Shown here in pieces: positions 33,516 to 42,415 of a stretch of DNA of 64,000 nt. Each line of letters begins with the position of its first letter. Position 1 is the first letter of the stretch. Where the stretch lies: contig CAJVYQ010000013.1 of assembly GCA_913009825.1 (NCBI GenBank), forward strand, positions 34,673 to 98,672, given 5' to 3'. The notes beneath the pieces are model-generated. The model saw only the letters and a program-made list of their open reading frames with translations, searched no databases and was not told where the DNA came from. The translations under genes were made by a program, and so were the position numbers. Source of the stretch: an uncultured Deferribacteres bacterium (GTDB lineage: Bacteria > Zhuqueibacterota > JdFR-76 > DREG01).

Positions 33516-34433
33516 TCAATTTACATACAACATTCCATTATCATAAAATCCGGTTATCGGTGCAGGTTTCTTCTGAGGCAGTGTGGTTGATGTAATAAAT
33601 GTTTCTAACTTATACGCTCCTTCTGATAGCGCGTCAACCGTAATAGCCAAATCCAGTATTTTGATGGTGGATATATCTTTCTGCACACTGGCAATTTTCA
33701 TTTTATCGCCATCACTTAAAAGCTTTGCATATATATCAATAGTGCAGAGTATAGCGCCCTTCGTTTTAATTTTAATTGCAGACAAATCTAATTTCATTTT
33801 GATCTGAAAAGGACGACCTTGTTTAATAATTCTGCTTTTAATATTCGTTTCTACAGGAACAGTCTTAAAATCAACTAATTGAGGCATAGTGGATGTTTTA
33901 ACTTCAACTTCACTCTGGGGCAGATGATTAGAAATAAATTGCAAAATCGTCTGGTCATCCATGCCGCTGAAAGCTTTTTTATCTCTGGTAAGAGGATGTT
34001 CAATTTTCCCCTGAAGATGTCCCTGCCTGGGATAAATATTTATTTTAAAGGATGAAGACGGCCCGAGAATATCATCCGGATACAGTTCTTTTTCAAGCTT
34101 CTTTTGATTATTCTTTAATTCTCTATTTTCATCTTCAAGGATTTTCAATTTATTTTTCCATTTTTTTTCAATTTCCTTTTGTTTCATTCTTTCATCTTCC
34201 AATAATCCGGCAAGTTTTGTATTCTCGACCGTAACTCCATCTAATTTTTCCTCTAATTGATTTTTTTTAGTCATAATAGTATCAATTTTTTCCATCAAAA
34301 CGTTTTTCCTTTCATTTCCATCAGTGACATCATTTTGATCCTCATCGTTTATTAAATCTTCTTTTCCCGTATTAATCGACAAATCATTTTCAGGAATTTT
34401 ACCATTTTTTCTATTCTTATTTGAAGTGTTCAT
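33516..34433 (-). CDS. Uncharacterised coiled-coil protein with C-terminal beta domain
   Basis: A protein of about 305 residues. The start is set to the ATG at 34433, which has AAGGAG seven bases upstream. Residues 1-50 are polar. About 55-130 form a long Lys/Glu coiled coil (NQLEEKLDGVTVENTKLAGL). The C-terminal 180 residues look like a beta-sandwich. Its last segment (LAITVDALSEGAYKLETFITS) resembles the same part of the 156-residue neighbour (FSIIPKDQVPTGVYKLVIAS), so the two share a domain. No signal peptide. It may be a partner of the REC-BTAD regulator's regulon; function unknown. Confidence 0.75.
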   Translation of the reverse strand: MNTSNKNRKNGKIPENDLSINTGKEDLINDEDQNDVTDGNERKNVLMEKIDTIMTKKNQLEEKLDGVTVENTKLAGLLEDERMKQKEIEKKWKNKLKILEDENRELKNNQKKLEKELYPDDILGPSSSFKINIYPRQGHLQGKIEHPLTRDKKAFSGMDDQTILQFISNHLPQSEVEVKTSTMPQLVDFKTVPVETNIKSRIIKQGRPFQIKMKLDLSAIKIKTKGAILCTIDIYAKLLSDGDKMKIASVQKDISTIKILDLAITVDALSEGAYKLETFITSTTLPQKKPAPITGFYDNGMLYVN

Positions 34434-34490
34434 TTCAATACTCCTTACTCCAGAGAATGGTAATGAATACATAGATTTTTCATCAAAAAC

Positions 34491-34832
34491 TTGAAATCGC
34501 TCTCCCTGATGTCATGCCGGACTTCGCTTTTTCGAGACGAGGAATATTATTCCGGTTGGTTTGTTTTTTACCCGGAAATTCCTCACTCTGAGGAAATGAA
34601 AATCCGGCACAACAAAAGGTTGAATCGTTATGAAATTTTCAAGAGATTACAACGTAACCCAGCGGTTTTCACACTTTTTGCATTGCAAACGTTACTATCT
34701 GATCACCTTGCGATTTTTACAGATACCACGATTCGTAAAATCGCCTGGGCGGAGAGAGAGTTTCATTTATTTCTCCGCCCGATGAAAAAAATACTGCGAT
34801 TAAGACAAATGGGTTATGTACCTTCATGGTAA
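34491..34832 (+). CDS. Doubtful ORF between two beta-domain genes
   Basis: A 113-codon ORF starting with TTG and without a ribosome site, overlapping the end of the neighbouring minus-strand gene by 19 bp. The later half (NKRLNRYEIFKRLQRNPAVF and following) has plausible protein composition with many Arg, Lys and Leu. No motif was recognised. It may be a gene remnant. Confidence 0.25.
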   Translation: MKSLSLMSCRTSLFRDEEYYSGWFVFYPEIPHSEEMKIRHNKRLNRYEIFKRLQRNPAVFTLFALQTLLSDHLAIFTDTTIRKIAWAEREFHLFLRPMKKILRLRQMGYVPSW

Positions 34833-35284
34833 AACTGAATCAAACCGATATCTGCAAAAGCTGCGATTGGCCCCGGCACACCAGCCGGACCTTTGAAGGT
34901 TGATGCGATAACCAGTTTATAGACACCAGTTGGAACCTGATCTTTGGGAATGATCGAAAAATCCAGGTAAGTATGCGGACGTGACACAAAGGGAATCTCT
35001 TTGATGCGATATTGCTGCGGCAGTGAAAATTCCGCCTGACCCATTTTTTCCAGAAACAGTTCAAACTTCCAGGTGCCATCCATAATGTGATTCATAAGAC
35101 CATTGGTTCGAAAATAGTATAATACATACCATGGTTGATCCGTTTGAATAATGGTTGTAGGACTACTTGCTTCCCAATTCGCGGTAGACGCACCTTCAAA
35201 AACATAAACACTGCCCCGAATCTCAAAATGTGGCAGCATTTCCTCGTACGTGAGATTTTCACTTAATACTGTTGGTGCAGGCAT
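34814..35284 (-). CDS. Uncharacterised beta-sandwich-like protein
   Basis: A 156-residue cytoplasmic protein with no signal peptide. Its strands are rich in aromatic residues (QPWYVLYYFRTNG, WKFELFLEKMGQAEF). The C-terminal part DFSIIPKDQVPTGVYKLV...GPIAAFADIGLIQFY is repeated in altered form in the larger coiled-coil protein downstream. A ribosome site (GGAGGGTACT) precedes the start. The upstream neighbour encodes a REC-BTAD regulator. I do not recognise a named family. Confidence 0.7.
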   Translation of the reverse strand: MPAPTVLSENLTYEEMLPHFEIRGSVYVFEGASTANWEASSPTTIIQTDQPWYVLYYFRTNGLMNHIMDGTWKFELFLEKMGQAEFSLPQQYRIKEIPFVSRPHTYLDFSIIPKDQVPTGVYKLVIASTFKGPAGVPGPIAAFADIGLIQFYHEGT

Positions 35285-35476
35285 AGTACCCTCCTTATTT
35301 TCTTTCAGTTCCGAAATAGGTCTGCATCGAGAATAAAATGGCTGCTCATTTCGGAAACGGACAATTTTTTATTACTTAAAGTCTCCGGAGATATTGCAAA
35401 CCTGCATCCAATATAATATTGAAAAATAATCACAAATTAATTTTTAATTAAATCTTACTAAAATTCCTGATTTTTT

Positions 35477-35652
35477 GTAACACTTTAGTTTTTTGAAAAA
35501 CGGCAGGTAATGAGCACACTGTCATTTCCAAATACTCTAACCGGCCTGCCGGTTGCAGACAGGAAATCCATTTTCGATATCTATGCGGATTATCGCTTAA
35601 ATCATGCGGGAATTACAATATAGCCTGTCGTTTCAAAAAAGAAAAATGTTAC
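35477..35652. repeat. Palindromic element, GTAACACTTTAG termini with 'TCATTTCC' cargo
   Basis: GTAACACTTTAGTTTTTTGAA on the left, TTTCAAAAAAGAAAAATGTTAC on the right. The interior contains GTCATTTCC, CCGGCCTGCCGGTTGCAGACAGG and GCGGGAATTACA. It occupies most of the 514-bp gap before the REC-BTAD gene end. Confidence 0.75.
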
Positions 35653-35798
35653 GTCTTTTTACATTCCTTTTAGGATTTCAAAAACGATTCACCAAAACCG
35701 AAAACATTCCGCACTGTTTTACTACTCATTTTTATTTTCCGGTTCTTTCGCTCATCCGGCCGGCGATAGCTTTTGCAGAGTGTAAGGGAATATATCAG

Positions 35799-37292
35799 CT
35801 AATTTTTTAATGCGTCCTGTTTAATTTGATGATACAAAGTGACGGTAGAATTCATGGGTTCAACATCTAATTCTTCTTTTAATATTTCCCGACACTTTTT
35901 GAACTGTTTGATTGCTTTCTCACGTTTACCAATTTTATAGTAGCATCTCATGAGTCTCTGATGCACATCTTCCCGGCAATTATCCTTACTTATTATTTGA
36001 TTACATAAGTTTATGGCGATAGAGGGTTTCCCATCAAGACTATAAAAATGGCTTATTTTATCTAAAATAACCAAATAGATCTCCTTCAGATTTTCCCGCT
36101 CTGCATCTTGCCAATTCCGGTAAAGATCCTCCTCCATGAAATCTCCTTTGTAAAGGGCGGCGGCTAATTCATAATACCCAAGTGATGCGTAAATATCCTT
36201 TCGCCGTTCACTATTTTGAGCTAATCTCCAGTATGCCAAGAAATCTTCAACATCGAGGTATAAATCGATCATTTGATTAATAAAGTAGCATTCATCTTTA
36301 TATAGGATAATCTTTATCGTACTGTCTATTTTTTGTAAATTTTGTCGCAGGTTATAAATAGCAACGTTTAAACAATTTCTCGCCGAATCAAGATCACTGT
36401 GAGGCCAAAACTTATCCATTAAAACATCTTTATAGATATGCTTTTTGTAATTCAAAATCAGATAGGCAAACAGGGTCTTCACTTTTCTACTGGGCCAGTA
36501 TGTTATCGGTTTTCCATCCAATGTCACCTGAAATTTGCCAAAATAGATCACTCTTAATTTTCGAACCGTTTCCTTTTTCTCACTTCCGGAAATTATGTTC
36601 TTCTGCGTTATTGATGTATCTACTGAAGAATTGTACTCCTCCCCGGTTAATTTTTCTACTACTTTCTCTTCATTCTGATTTTTATCATCTTTTACATGGT
36701 TTTCCATCCAGATATTTTTATCATTTTTTTCAATATTTTTCTTTTTAAATATTCGCTGCACCCAACTGAAATTGAAAACCAAATTATTAATAAATGGAAA
36801 TGATAATTTGGGTGCATTTAATAAATCATTTTCAACAGCAGCGTTCTGTCTTTCCCTTTGATTCAGATTTTCGTGATGCTCAGTTGCGAATGTACCGGAT
36901 TCATCACCCGTCTCATGTTCTGCCTCTGTGTTCAAAGAGAATATTTTTATAATCCTTTTATCAAATTCATTCCACTCAATCGGAAATTTGAAAAAATCGA
37001 TGACCCCCTCTCTGAAGGAATCTATGACCAGGTCAAATGTAGGAGATACGGCAATAAAAATGACAGGAACAGCGGGAAATTGCTTTTTTACTTTTTTTAA
37101 TAAATCAAATCCATCCATATCAGGCAAACATCGCACGATGATTAAAAGATCAATATTTTGTTTGTTTAAAAATTTTAACACTCGTTCTCCATGAGGAATT
37201 CTGATAGAACGAATATCCCTCACTTTTAATTGCTCAAAATGGTTCTGAATATCCTCATTCTCATCGACGATAAGAATTAGTTTCTCAGCCAT
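35799..37292 (-). CDS. Response regulator with BTAD (SARP-like) DNA-binding and activator domains
   Basis: A 497-residue protein. The N-terminal receiver domain (about 5-118) has the acidic VDENED but the usual phosphoacceptor region reads LLIIVRCLPDMDG, with Val-Arg where Asp is expected, so phosphorylation is doubtful. A low-complexity linker follows (about 120-250). Next is an OmpR-like winged helix (VIYFGKFQVTLDGKPITYWPSRKVKTLFAYL) and then the helical BTAD/TPR-like domain to the C-terminus (LRQNLQKID...REDVHQRLMRCYYKIGKREKAI). This is a transcriptional activator architecture. Probable targets are the adjacent beta-domain genes; that is inference. Confidence 0.88.
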   Translation of the reverse strand: MAEKLILIVDENEDIQNHFEQLKVRDIRSIRIPHGERVLKFLNKQNIDLLIIVRCLPDMDGFDLLKKVKKQFPAVPVIFIAVSPTFDLVIDSFREGVIDFFKFPIEWNEFDKRIIKIFSLNTEAEHETGDESGTFATEHHENLNQRERQNAAVENDLLNAPKLSFPFINNLVFNFSWVQRIFKKKNIEKNDKNIWMENHVKDDKNQNEEKVVEKLTGEEYNSSVDTSITQKNIISGSEKKETVRKLRVIYFGKFQVTLDGKPITYWPSRKVKTLFAYLILNYKKHIYKDVLMDKFWPHSDLDSARNCLNVAIYNLRQNLQKIDSTIKIILYKDECYFINQMIDLYLDVEDFLAYWRLAQNSERRKDIYASLGYYELAAALYKGDFMEEDLYRNWQDAERENLKEIYLVILDKISHFYSLDGKPSIAINLCNQIISKDNCREDVHQRLMRCYYKIGKREKAIKQFKKCREILKEELDVEPMNSTVTLYHQIKQDALKN

Positions 37293-37318
37293 TGTCTTCT
37301 CGCAAATAAATAAATGTG

Positions 37319-37438
37319 GTAACTATTCAGCTCACGTCTGTCTAACACAGGCAGAAAACACACGAAACAATCGAATGATCTCATCTAACTATTTTCCTGT
37401 TTTTTTTTGAGTCTTTCGTGAGCTGCCTGAGTAGTGAC
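37319..37438. repeat. Palindromic element, GTAACTATTCAG termini with 'ACACACGAAACAATCG' cargo
   Basis: GTAACTATTCAGCTCACG on the left and GTGAGCTGCCTGAGTAGTGAC on the right. It is the first of three repeats in the 1.3-kb gene-free space 37293-38625. Confidence 0.7.
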
Positions 37439-37444
37439 AATACC

Positions 37445-37562
37445 GTAACACTTTAGTTTTTTGAACAAATCCGCTTCCTTTGCGTTCTCTGCGTCTCTGC
37501 GTTAAAAAAACAGGCGCTTTAAAACGCAGAGACGCGGAGGGCGCAGAGAAATTGAAAAAATC
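37445..37562. repeat. GTAACACTTTAG terminus with 'CTCTGCGTCTCTGCG' palindromic cargo
   Basis: GTAACACTTTAGTTTTTTGAA leads into TTCTCTGCGTCTCTGCGTT, whose inverted arm AAACGCAGAGACGCGGAG follows. The same cargo is seen near 7738-7810, 9888-9960, 15012-15050 (ending mlaE) and 55485-55570. Confidence 0.7.
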
Positions 37563-37666
37563 GTCTGCCTGTTCAGCCCGCGAATTACACGAAATCATAC
37601 GAATAGGACAAAATAGTTAACGATTCTCGTTTTCTAGCGATATTAGCGGGCAACCTGAATAGTTAC
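37563..37666. repeat. Palindromic element, second copy of the 9968-10069 type
   Basis: GTTCAGCCCGCGAATTACACG to GCGGGCAACCTGAATAGTTAC, nearly identical to 9968-10069 through ACGAATAGGACAAAATAG. It directly abuts the previous repeat. From here to 38088 no gene was found. Confidence 0.78.
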
Positions 37667-38087
37667 TAAATGTGAAAGATTTTTAGTCAGTAGTTTCCGG
37701 TTAGGTTTTTGCGCACTTGTGATTTACAAAGCTCGTTCCGTAGTAAATAGTAAACTACGGGGTTAAAAGGAACAAGCCGGATTAAAGCAGTTTGTGGAAA
37801 ATTGAGAACCCTGAACAGAAAGGAAAAGATAATAAAACCTGATTGCACATTTTGAAAAAGAATATTTAATTTCAATTGTCCCATTTTGCAAATTTTTCTT
37901 TTCTAAAGAAAGAATTTTCGCTAAGTCCAGAGAACAACTTAAAATATCATTGATTTTCATTTTCGATCATTGAATGTAGATATGTGTTAATAATGTATGA
38001 TATTATTCGGTGAATGCAAATTTATTTACGATCGAGTGAAAATAATTATTCAATATAATACCTGTGTTTGTTGATTTACCCTTAAAA

Positions 38088-38185
38088 AAACTTCCAAAGT
38101 TTATAATCGGCTCTGATAATTGTAGTTTTGGTTTTCTAATCATACAATATGTTGATGCTAATTCAGAGAGAAACTTTGGAAGTTT
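38088..38185. repeat. 98-bp unit with 15-bp perfect inverted ends
   Basis: AAACTTCCAAAGTTT at 38088-38102 and AAACTTTGGAAGTTT at 38171-38185 are exact complements around 68 bp of AT-rich DNA. No second copy was seen in the window. The 85-aa ORF 38064..38321 runs through it and is not supported. A solo family B end (GAGAATCGCTCAATTTAGGT) lies at 38579-38598. Confidence 0.6.
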
Positions 38186-38625
38186 ATTAAATCTCCAGAG
38201 TCATCCCTTAGTTGTTGGCAGAATGGATGGTCGTTCTTATCTCCATTCGCGTTTTGGTCTGTCAATGCCCATAAAAACAGAAAAAATGGTTGACATTAAT
38301 CACAAACATTCGGAAATTTAATTCAAGACGGATACTTTGGCAAGCTTTGTACTTTCCCTGCCACTGTGTTTTTTAGCCTGAAAAATTCATTCGCCACAAA
38401 AGTACAAAGATATAATGTTATAATGAATTTGTAGTTTAATAAAGAATTTGCAAAATAAATGGAGTTTAAATTAGTAAACTGTCCTGTTTTTATTATTCTT
38501 CGTGACTTAGTGCCTTCGTGGCAAAAGTTTTTGAATAATTCAGGTTAAGTTTGTTTTTCTTCATTCAGAGAGGTGGATGAGAATCGCTCAATTTAGGTTT
38601 GAATAAATCGAATGAGTACAATAAA

Positions 38626-38991
38626 ATGAAAATAAAAAAGCTTATCATCGTAGGCATATCCGTTTTTTTATTGCCGGCAAATTGTAAAAATACGCCGAAA
38701 GAAAAACCGGTCTTAACGGTTAGTACAACCGAATTCACGAAAATCTATACGGAAATGCTTCTCTTAAAATACAGTAAATTACCGCAAACCCGGAAAGATT
38801 CTCTGATGATTTCCGTTCTGCAAAAAAGCGGTTTTACCAGGAAAAAATATAAACAGTGTGAGACATATTTTAAGCAGAATCCGGGAGAATGGCTCAAAGT
38901 GGTTAACCAGACAGACCAAAATATCCGTGCATTAACAGAATCGGACAGCCTGACGGATAAGAAGAATATCGAACAAAACACCCCCAAATAA
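38626..38991 (+). CDS. Small lipoprotein, DUF4296-like
   Basis: About 121 residues from the Met at 38626. The signal MKIKKLIIVGISVFLLPANC ends in a likely lipobox cysteine (LPANC), so it is probably an outer-membrane or periplasmic lipoprotein. The body is helical (FTKIYTEMLLLKYSKLPQTR) with layout like the DUF4296 family of FCB bacteria. The ribosome site is weak. It converges on citrate synthase with a shared terminator. Function unknown. Confidence 0.7.
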   Translation: MKIKKLIIVGISVFLLPANCKNTPKEKPVLTVSTTEFTKIYTEMLLLKYSKLPQTRKDSLMISVLQKSGFTRKKYKQCETYFKQNPGEWLKVVNQTDQNIRALTESDSLTDKKNIEQNTPK

Positions 38992-38993
38992 AA

Positions 38994-39022
38994 AAGGGAT
39001 GCCGGTATGGCATCCCTTCTTT
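38994..39022. terminator. Bidirectional terminator between lipoprotein and citrate synthase genes
   Basis: AAGGGATGCC, loop GGTAT, GGCATCCCTT. On the minus strand the stem is followed by TTTTTT (strong); on the plus strand by CTTT (weaker). Confidence 0.88.
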
Positions 39023-39039
39023 GCATCTTCACATTTTTT

Positions 39040-40344
39040 CTACTTAATACCGGCAGCTTCTTCCAACATTGCCGTGGTAAGGGATTTAGGTCTTTCGATA
39101 GGATAGCCTAAAGCACGATCCCAGATAATATTCGAAAGAATACCCAGCGAACGGCCGATACCGAACAGGACGGTATAGAAATCATATTCGGTTAAGCCAT
39201 AAAACCACTGAATAACTCCGGATTGGGCATCCACATTCGGCCACGGGTTTTTGGCTTTGCCATGTTCTTTTAAAATATCCGGAGTAACTTTATACAGGAT
39301 ATCAACATATTTGAAAATAGGATCATCGGGTAAATGTTTTAGACAGAATTCCCGTTGAGCTGCATATCTGGGATCCGTTTTCCGCAGTACGGCATGGCCG
39401 TAGCCCGGAATCACCTGGCCGGAATTTAAAGTATCCCAGACAAATTTTTTCATTTCTTCTTCATCGGGAGTTTTGCCGCCCATTTTATCCATTACACCCT
39501 GGATCCAGCGCAGCACCATCTCGTTGGCCAAACCGTGTAACGGTCCGGCTAAACCGCCTAACATAGCGGAAATGGCATAATAAACATCGGAAAGAGCACT
39601 TGCTACCAGGTGTCCGGTGTGGGCGCTAACATTACCACTTTCATGATCACTATGCAGGATGAAATATAACCGGGACACATCATCGTACGGTTTATCGATA
39701 CCCATCATGTGGGCAAAATCACCGCCAAAATCCAAATTCGGATCCGAAGGGATAATATCACCGTTTTTGTATTTCAATCTGTAGATATAAGCTGCAATCG
39801 TTGGTAATTTGGCAAGTAAATTAAGAGCGTCTTCATAAGTAGAATCCCAATAATCCATCTTGCTTATGCCTTCTTTATATTTCTTGGCGAAGATGGACTC
39901 TTTTTCCATGGCTAGTATCGCATTGGAAAACATAGCCATCGGATGGCTGTCCGCCGGTAAAGCTCTAATTACGTCAAAGACATAATCCGGGACTTTTTTC
40001 CTTTTTTTGAACTCTGCAATAACTTCTGCTGTTTGTTCTTCCGTCGGCTTATCTCCGGTTAATAACAGGTAAAGGAAACCTTCCACGTACGGCATTTCAT
40101 GACCCGGGACTTTGGGCAATGCTGCCAGTGTTTCCGGAATTGTATGACCGCGAAAGCGGATTCCTTCAAAAGGATCCAGATAGGAAATATCGGTTACCAG
40201 ACATTTCACGCCTCTCGCACCGCCAATGGCCTGGGTGATGGTAACATCACTGACTTTCACATCACCATACTCTTTCAAAAGTCTGGTTGTGCGCGGACGC
40301 CAGCCTTCGATTTTCTCTAATAATGTCTCTTTTAATTTGGACAT
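39040..40344 (-). CDS. gltA: Citrate synthase, eukaryote/mitochondrial type
   Basis: A 434-residue citrate synthase of the long mitochondrial-like group, not the E. coli hexameric type. The catalytic histidine and aspartate regions are LHSDHESGNVSAHTG, GPLHGLANEMVLRW and GYGHAVLRKTDPRY. It condenses oxaloacetate and acetyl-CoA in the TCA cycle. The ribosome site AAGGAGG is strong. No allosteric NADH-binding N-terminal domain is seen. It is a single-gene unit ended by the terminator at 38994. Confidence 0.95.
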   Translation of the reverse strand: MSKLKETLLEKIEGWRPRTTRLLKEYGDVKVSDVTITQAIGGARGVKCLVTDISYLDPFEGIRFRGHTIPETLAALPKVPGHEMPYVEGFLYLLLTGDKPTEEQTAEVIAEFKKRKKVPDYVFDVIRALPADSHPMAMFSNAILAMEKESIFAKKYKEGISKMDYWDSTYEDALNLLAKLPTIAAYIYRLKYKNGDIIPSDPNLDFGGDFAHMMGIDKPYDDVSRLYFILHSDHESGNVSAHTGHLVASALSDVYYAISAMLGGLAGPLHGLANEMVLRWIQGVMDKMGGKTPDEEEMKKFVWDTLNSGQVIPGYGHAVLRKTDPRYAAQREFCLKHLPDDPIFKYVDILYKVTPDILKEHGKAKNPWPNVDAQSGVIQWFYGLTEYDFYTVLFGIGRSLGILSNIIWDRALGYPIERPKSLTTAMLEEAAGIK

Positions 40345-40632
40345 ATTTACCTCCTTGGTTTTATAAGAACATTAATTGATTTGATAACTTCTTCGCACTT
40401 TTAAAGTAAAATCTATCGGTGCATTTCGAAGATTCTGAGATAATTGGGAGCTGTTTGACTGATACTTTGTTACTATGAAAAAGTTGCAAGAGAAGATAAT
40501 CTGTATAAAAAAAGACTCGAATATTGTGTGATTTGTGCACTTTTACATCCTTTTTTTCATTCAGATAAAAAGTACACAAATAATTTTAAAAGTCAAGCGA
40601 ATCCAGATGGAAAATGAAAACCGAAAAAAAAA
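40345..40632. other. Leader/intergenic region of citrate synthase
   Basis: AT-rich, about 290 bp, without a dispersed repeat. It must hold the gltA promoter, but no -35/-10 pair was clear enough to call, and no riboswitch was recognised. Confidence 0.4.
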
Positions 40633-41469
40633 TTACCGGGCAAGGGAAGAGAAATAAGCAAGATAATAATAGATCACCGGCGGCGTCAAAAACAGCACAT
40701 CGAACCTGTCAAACATCCCGCCGTGTCCCGGAAGAAGATTTGAGCTGTCTTTTACTCCGGCGTCCCGTTTAAACTGGGATTCGGCCAGGTCACTGATTTG
40801 TCCGATTGTACCGCAAATAATACCGATGACGAGAGTATCCAACAAAGTCCAATTCAGGGAAAATGCAAAGCGTGAAATAAAGATTACAATCAGCATGCCG
40901 AAGAAACCACCGATGGCGCCTTCTACGGTTTTTTTCGGACTGATCCGTTTGGCCAATTTATGTTTTCCGATACTGCTGCCGGCAAAATAAGCAACAGAAT
41001 CGCCAATCCAGATAGTGATAAGAATCGCGAGTGTCCAATAGCCTCCCTGACCGTAATCCAGATTGAACTTCAATGGCAGCTCACGGATGCCGATAAAAAA
41101 ACTCAGCAAAACACCCAGATAAACCACACCCAAAAAATTAGTGGCCAGATTGATAATTTGCGAACCTTTCGTTTGCCTTAGTTGGAGAATGACAACGACA
41201 ATCGTGAAACCTGACAAAATCGGCAGAAAATGCTGCGAGGAATAAAAATACATATCCCAAATCAATAAAAGTGCCGCAAAGATCGAAAGCATCACATCGG
41301 GAAAAGCGCCCTTCTTCTGAGCAAGTTGATAGAACTCGTAGAGCGAGACGATCAATATCAAAGAAGTCAACAGCAAAAATGGGATTTTCCCAATTAGGAC
41401 AATGGCAATAATCAGGGGAGCGCCCACAAGAACCACCAGTACACGCGACTTTAATTGGGCAAACGGCAC
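40633..41469 (-). CDS. cdsA: Phosphatidate cytidylyltransferase
   Basis: CdsA makes CDP-diacylglycerol from phosphatidic acid and CTP in the inner membrane. It has about eight hydrophobic helices. The C-terminal signature KRDAGVKDSSNLLPGHGGMFDRFD and the SPKKTVEGAIGGF loop are diagnostic. I place the start at GTG 41469, which has AAAGGAGT upstream and clears the pyrD stop; the track start at 41508 overlaps pyrD. It ends the long envelope/pyrimidine gene run that begins with the thioredoxin lipoprotein and plsC. Confidence 0.95.
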   Translation of the reverse strand: MPFAQLKSRVLVVLVGAPLIIAIVLIGKIPFLLLTSLILIVSLYEFYQLAQKKGAFPDVMLSIFAALLLIWDMYFYSSQHFLPILSGFTIVVVILQLRQTKGSQIINLATNFLGVVYLGVLLSFFIGIRELPLKFNLDYGQGGYWTLAILITIWIGDSVAYFAGSSIGKHKLAKRISPKKTVEGAIGGFFGMLIVIFISRFAFSLNWTLLDTLVIGIICGTIGQISDLAESQFKRDAGVKDSSNLLPGHGGMFDRFDVLFLTPPVIYYYLAYFSSLAR

Positions 41470-41482
41470 GTTTAAACTCCTT

Positions 41483-42415
41483 TCAAAATCTGGTTTCCAG
41501 ACTGCCAATCAGCTCAGTTATTTGCGATATTTGATGCCCGGAACAGTATTTTTCCAGATCACCAACAATTTTTTGGCTGACATCAGGCTCGACAAAATTT
41601 GCTGTACCGATCTGCACGGCAGAAGCGCCAACTAACATAAATTCAAGCACATCTTTATGTGTAAAAATACCACCAATGCCGATAATCGGAATGGAAACCG
41701 TATTTTTTAATTCCCATATTTTTGCCAGCGCCAGTGATTTTAGCGCAGGGCCGGAAAAACCGCCGGTAATATTTCCCAAAACCGGCCGCCTTTTCTCCAC
41801 ATTTACAGCTAATCCGACAAATGTGTTAATCGCCGACAGCACATCTCCCCCGGCTTCCTGAGCCGCCAACCCCAGTTCACCAATATCCGAAACATTGGGA
41901 GTTAATTTGATGATAAGCATTTTATCCGTTAATTTTCGCAGAGCGGAGGTGATTTTAAACACCTGGCCGGCATCTTTTCCAAATGTCAATCCGCCTTCTT
42001 TCACATTGGGACAGGACAGGTTAATCTCATATCCGGCAAAATGATCTTCAACTTCGGCCAACCGTGCGATAACGCTTTCGTATTCATTGATACTTTCGCC
42101 CGCCACATTCACAATTACTTTGCATTTCAGCTCGCTGAGAAACGGCATCTTTTCGGAAATAAATTTTTCCACGCCAACGTTGGCCAAACCGATTGCATTG
42201 AGCATTCCCCCCGGCACTTCAACCAAACGGTGAGGTGGATTACCGATCCGCGGCCGCGGGGTAATTGATTTTGTCACGATGCCGCCCAAACGGTTCAGAT
42301 TAACAAATTCCTGAAACTCCTCTCCGTAACCGAATGTGCCGGAAGCGGTCAAAACCGGGTTGTCTAATTTTGTTTTGCCAAGGTTGATGCTGAGATCAGG
42401 AACCAAAATAAACAT
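41483..42415 (-). CDS. pyrD: Dihydroorotate dehydrogenase, class 1B catalytic subunit
   Basis: The FMN-dependent barrel enzyme that oxidises dihydroorotate in pyrimidine synthesis. NPVLTASGTFGYGEEF near the start, the NLSCPNVKEGG motif and the C-terminal IIGIGGIFTHKDVLEFM phosphate-binding site are characteristic. A start at ATG 42415 gives about 310 residues, the usual size, and overlaps pyrK by 20 bp; a TTG nine bases later, better spaced from AAAGGAG, is also possible. It pairs with PyrK, so NAD is the electron acceptor. Confidence 0.94.
   Translation of the reverse strand: MFILVPDLSINLGKTKLDNPVLTASGTFGYGEEFQEFVNLNRLGGIVTKSITPRPRIGNPPHRLVEVPGGMLNAIGLANVGVEKFISEKMPFLSELKCKVIVNVAGESINEYESVIARLAEVEDHFAGYEINLSCPNVKEGGLTFGKDAGQVFKITSALRKLTDKMLIIKLTPNVSDIGELGLAAQEAGGDVLSAINTFVGLAVNVEKRRPVLGNITGGFSGPALKSLALAKIWELKNTVSIPIIGIGGIFTHKDVLEFMLVGASAVQIGTANFVEPDVSQKIVGDLEKYCSGHQISQITELIGSLETRF

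Noticed and set aside
38064-38321. 85-aa plus-strand ORF
   Set aside because: It spans the 98-bp inverted-end unit, lacks a ribosome site and shows no motif.
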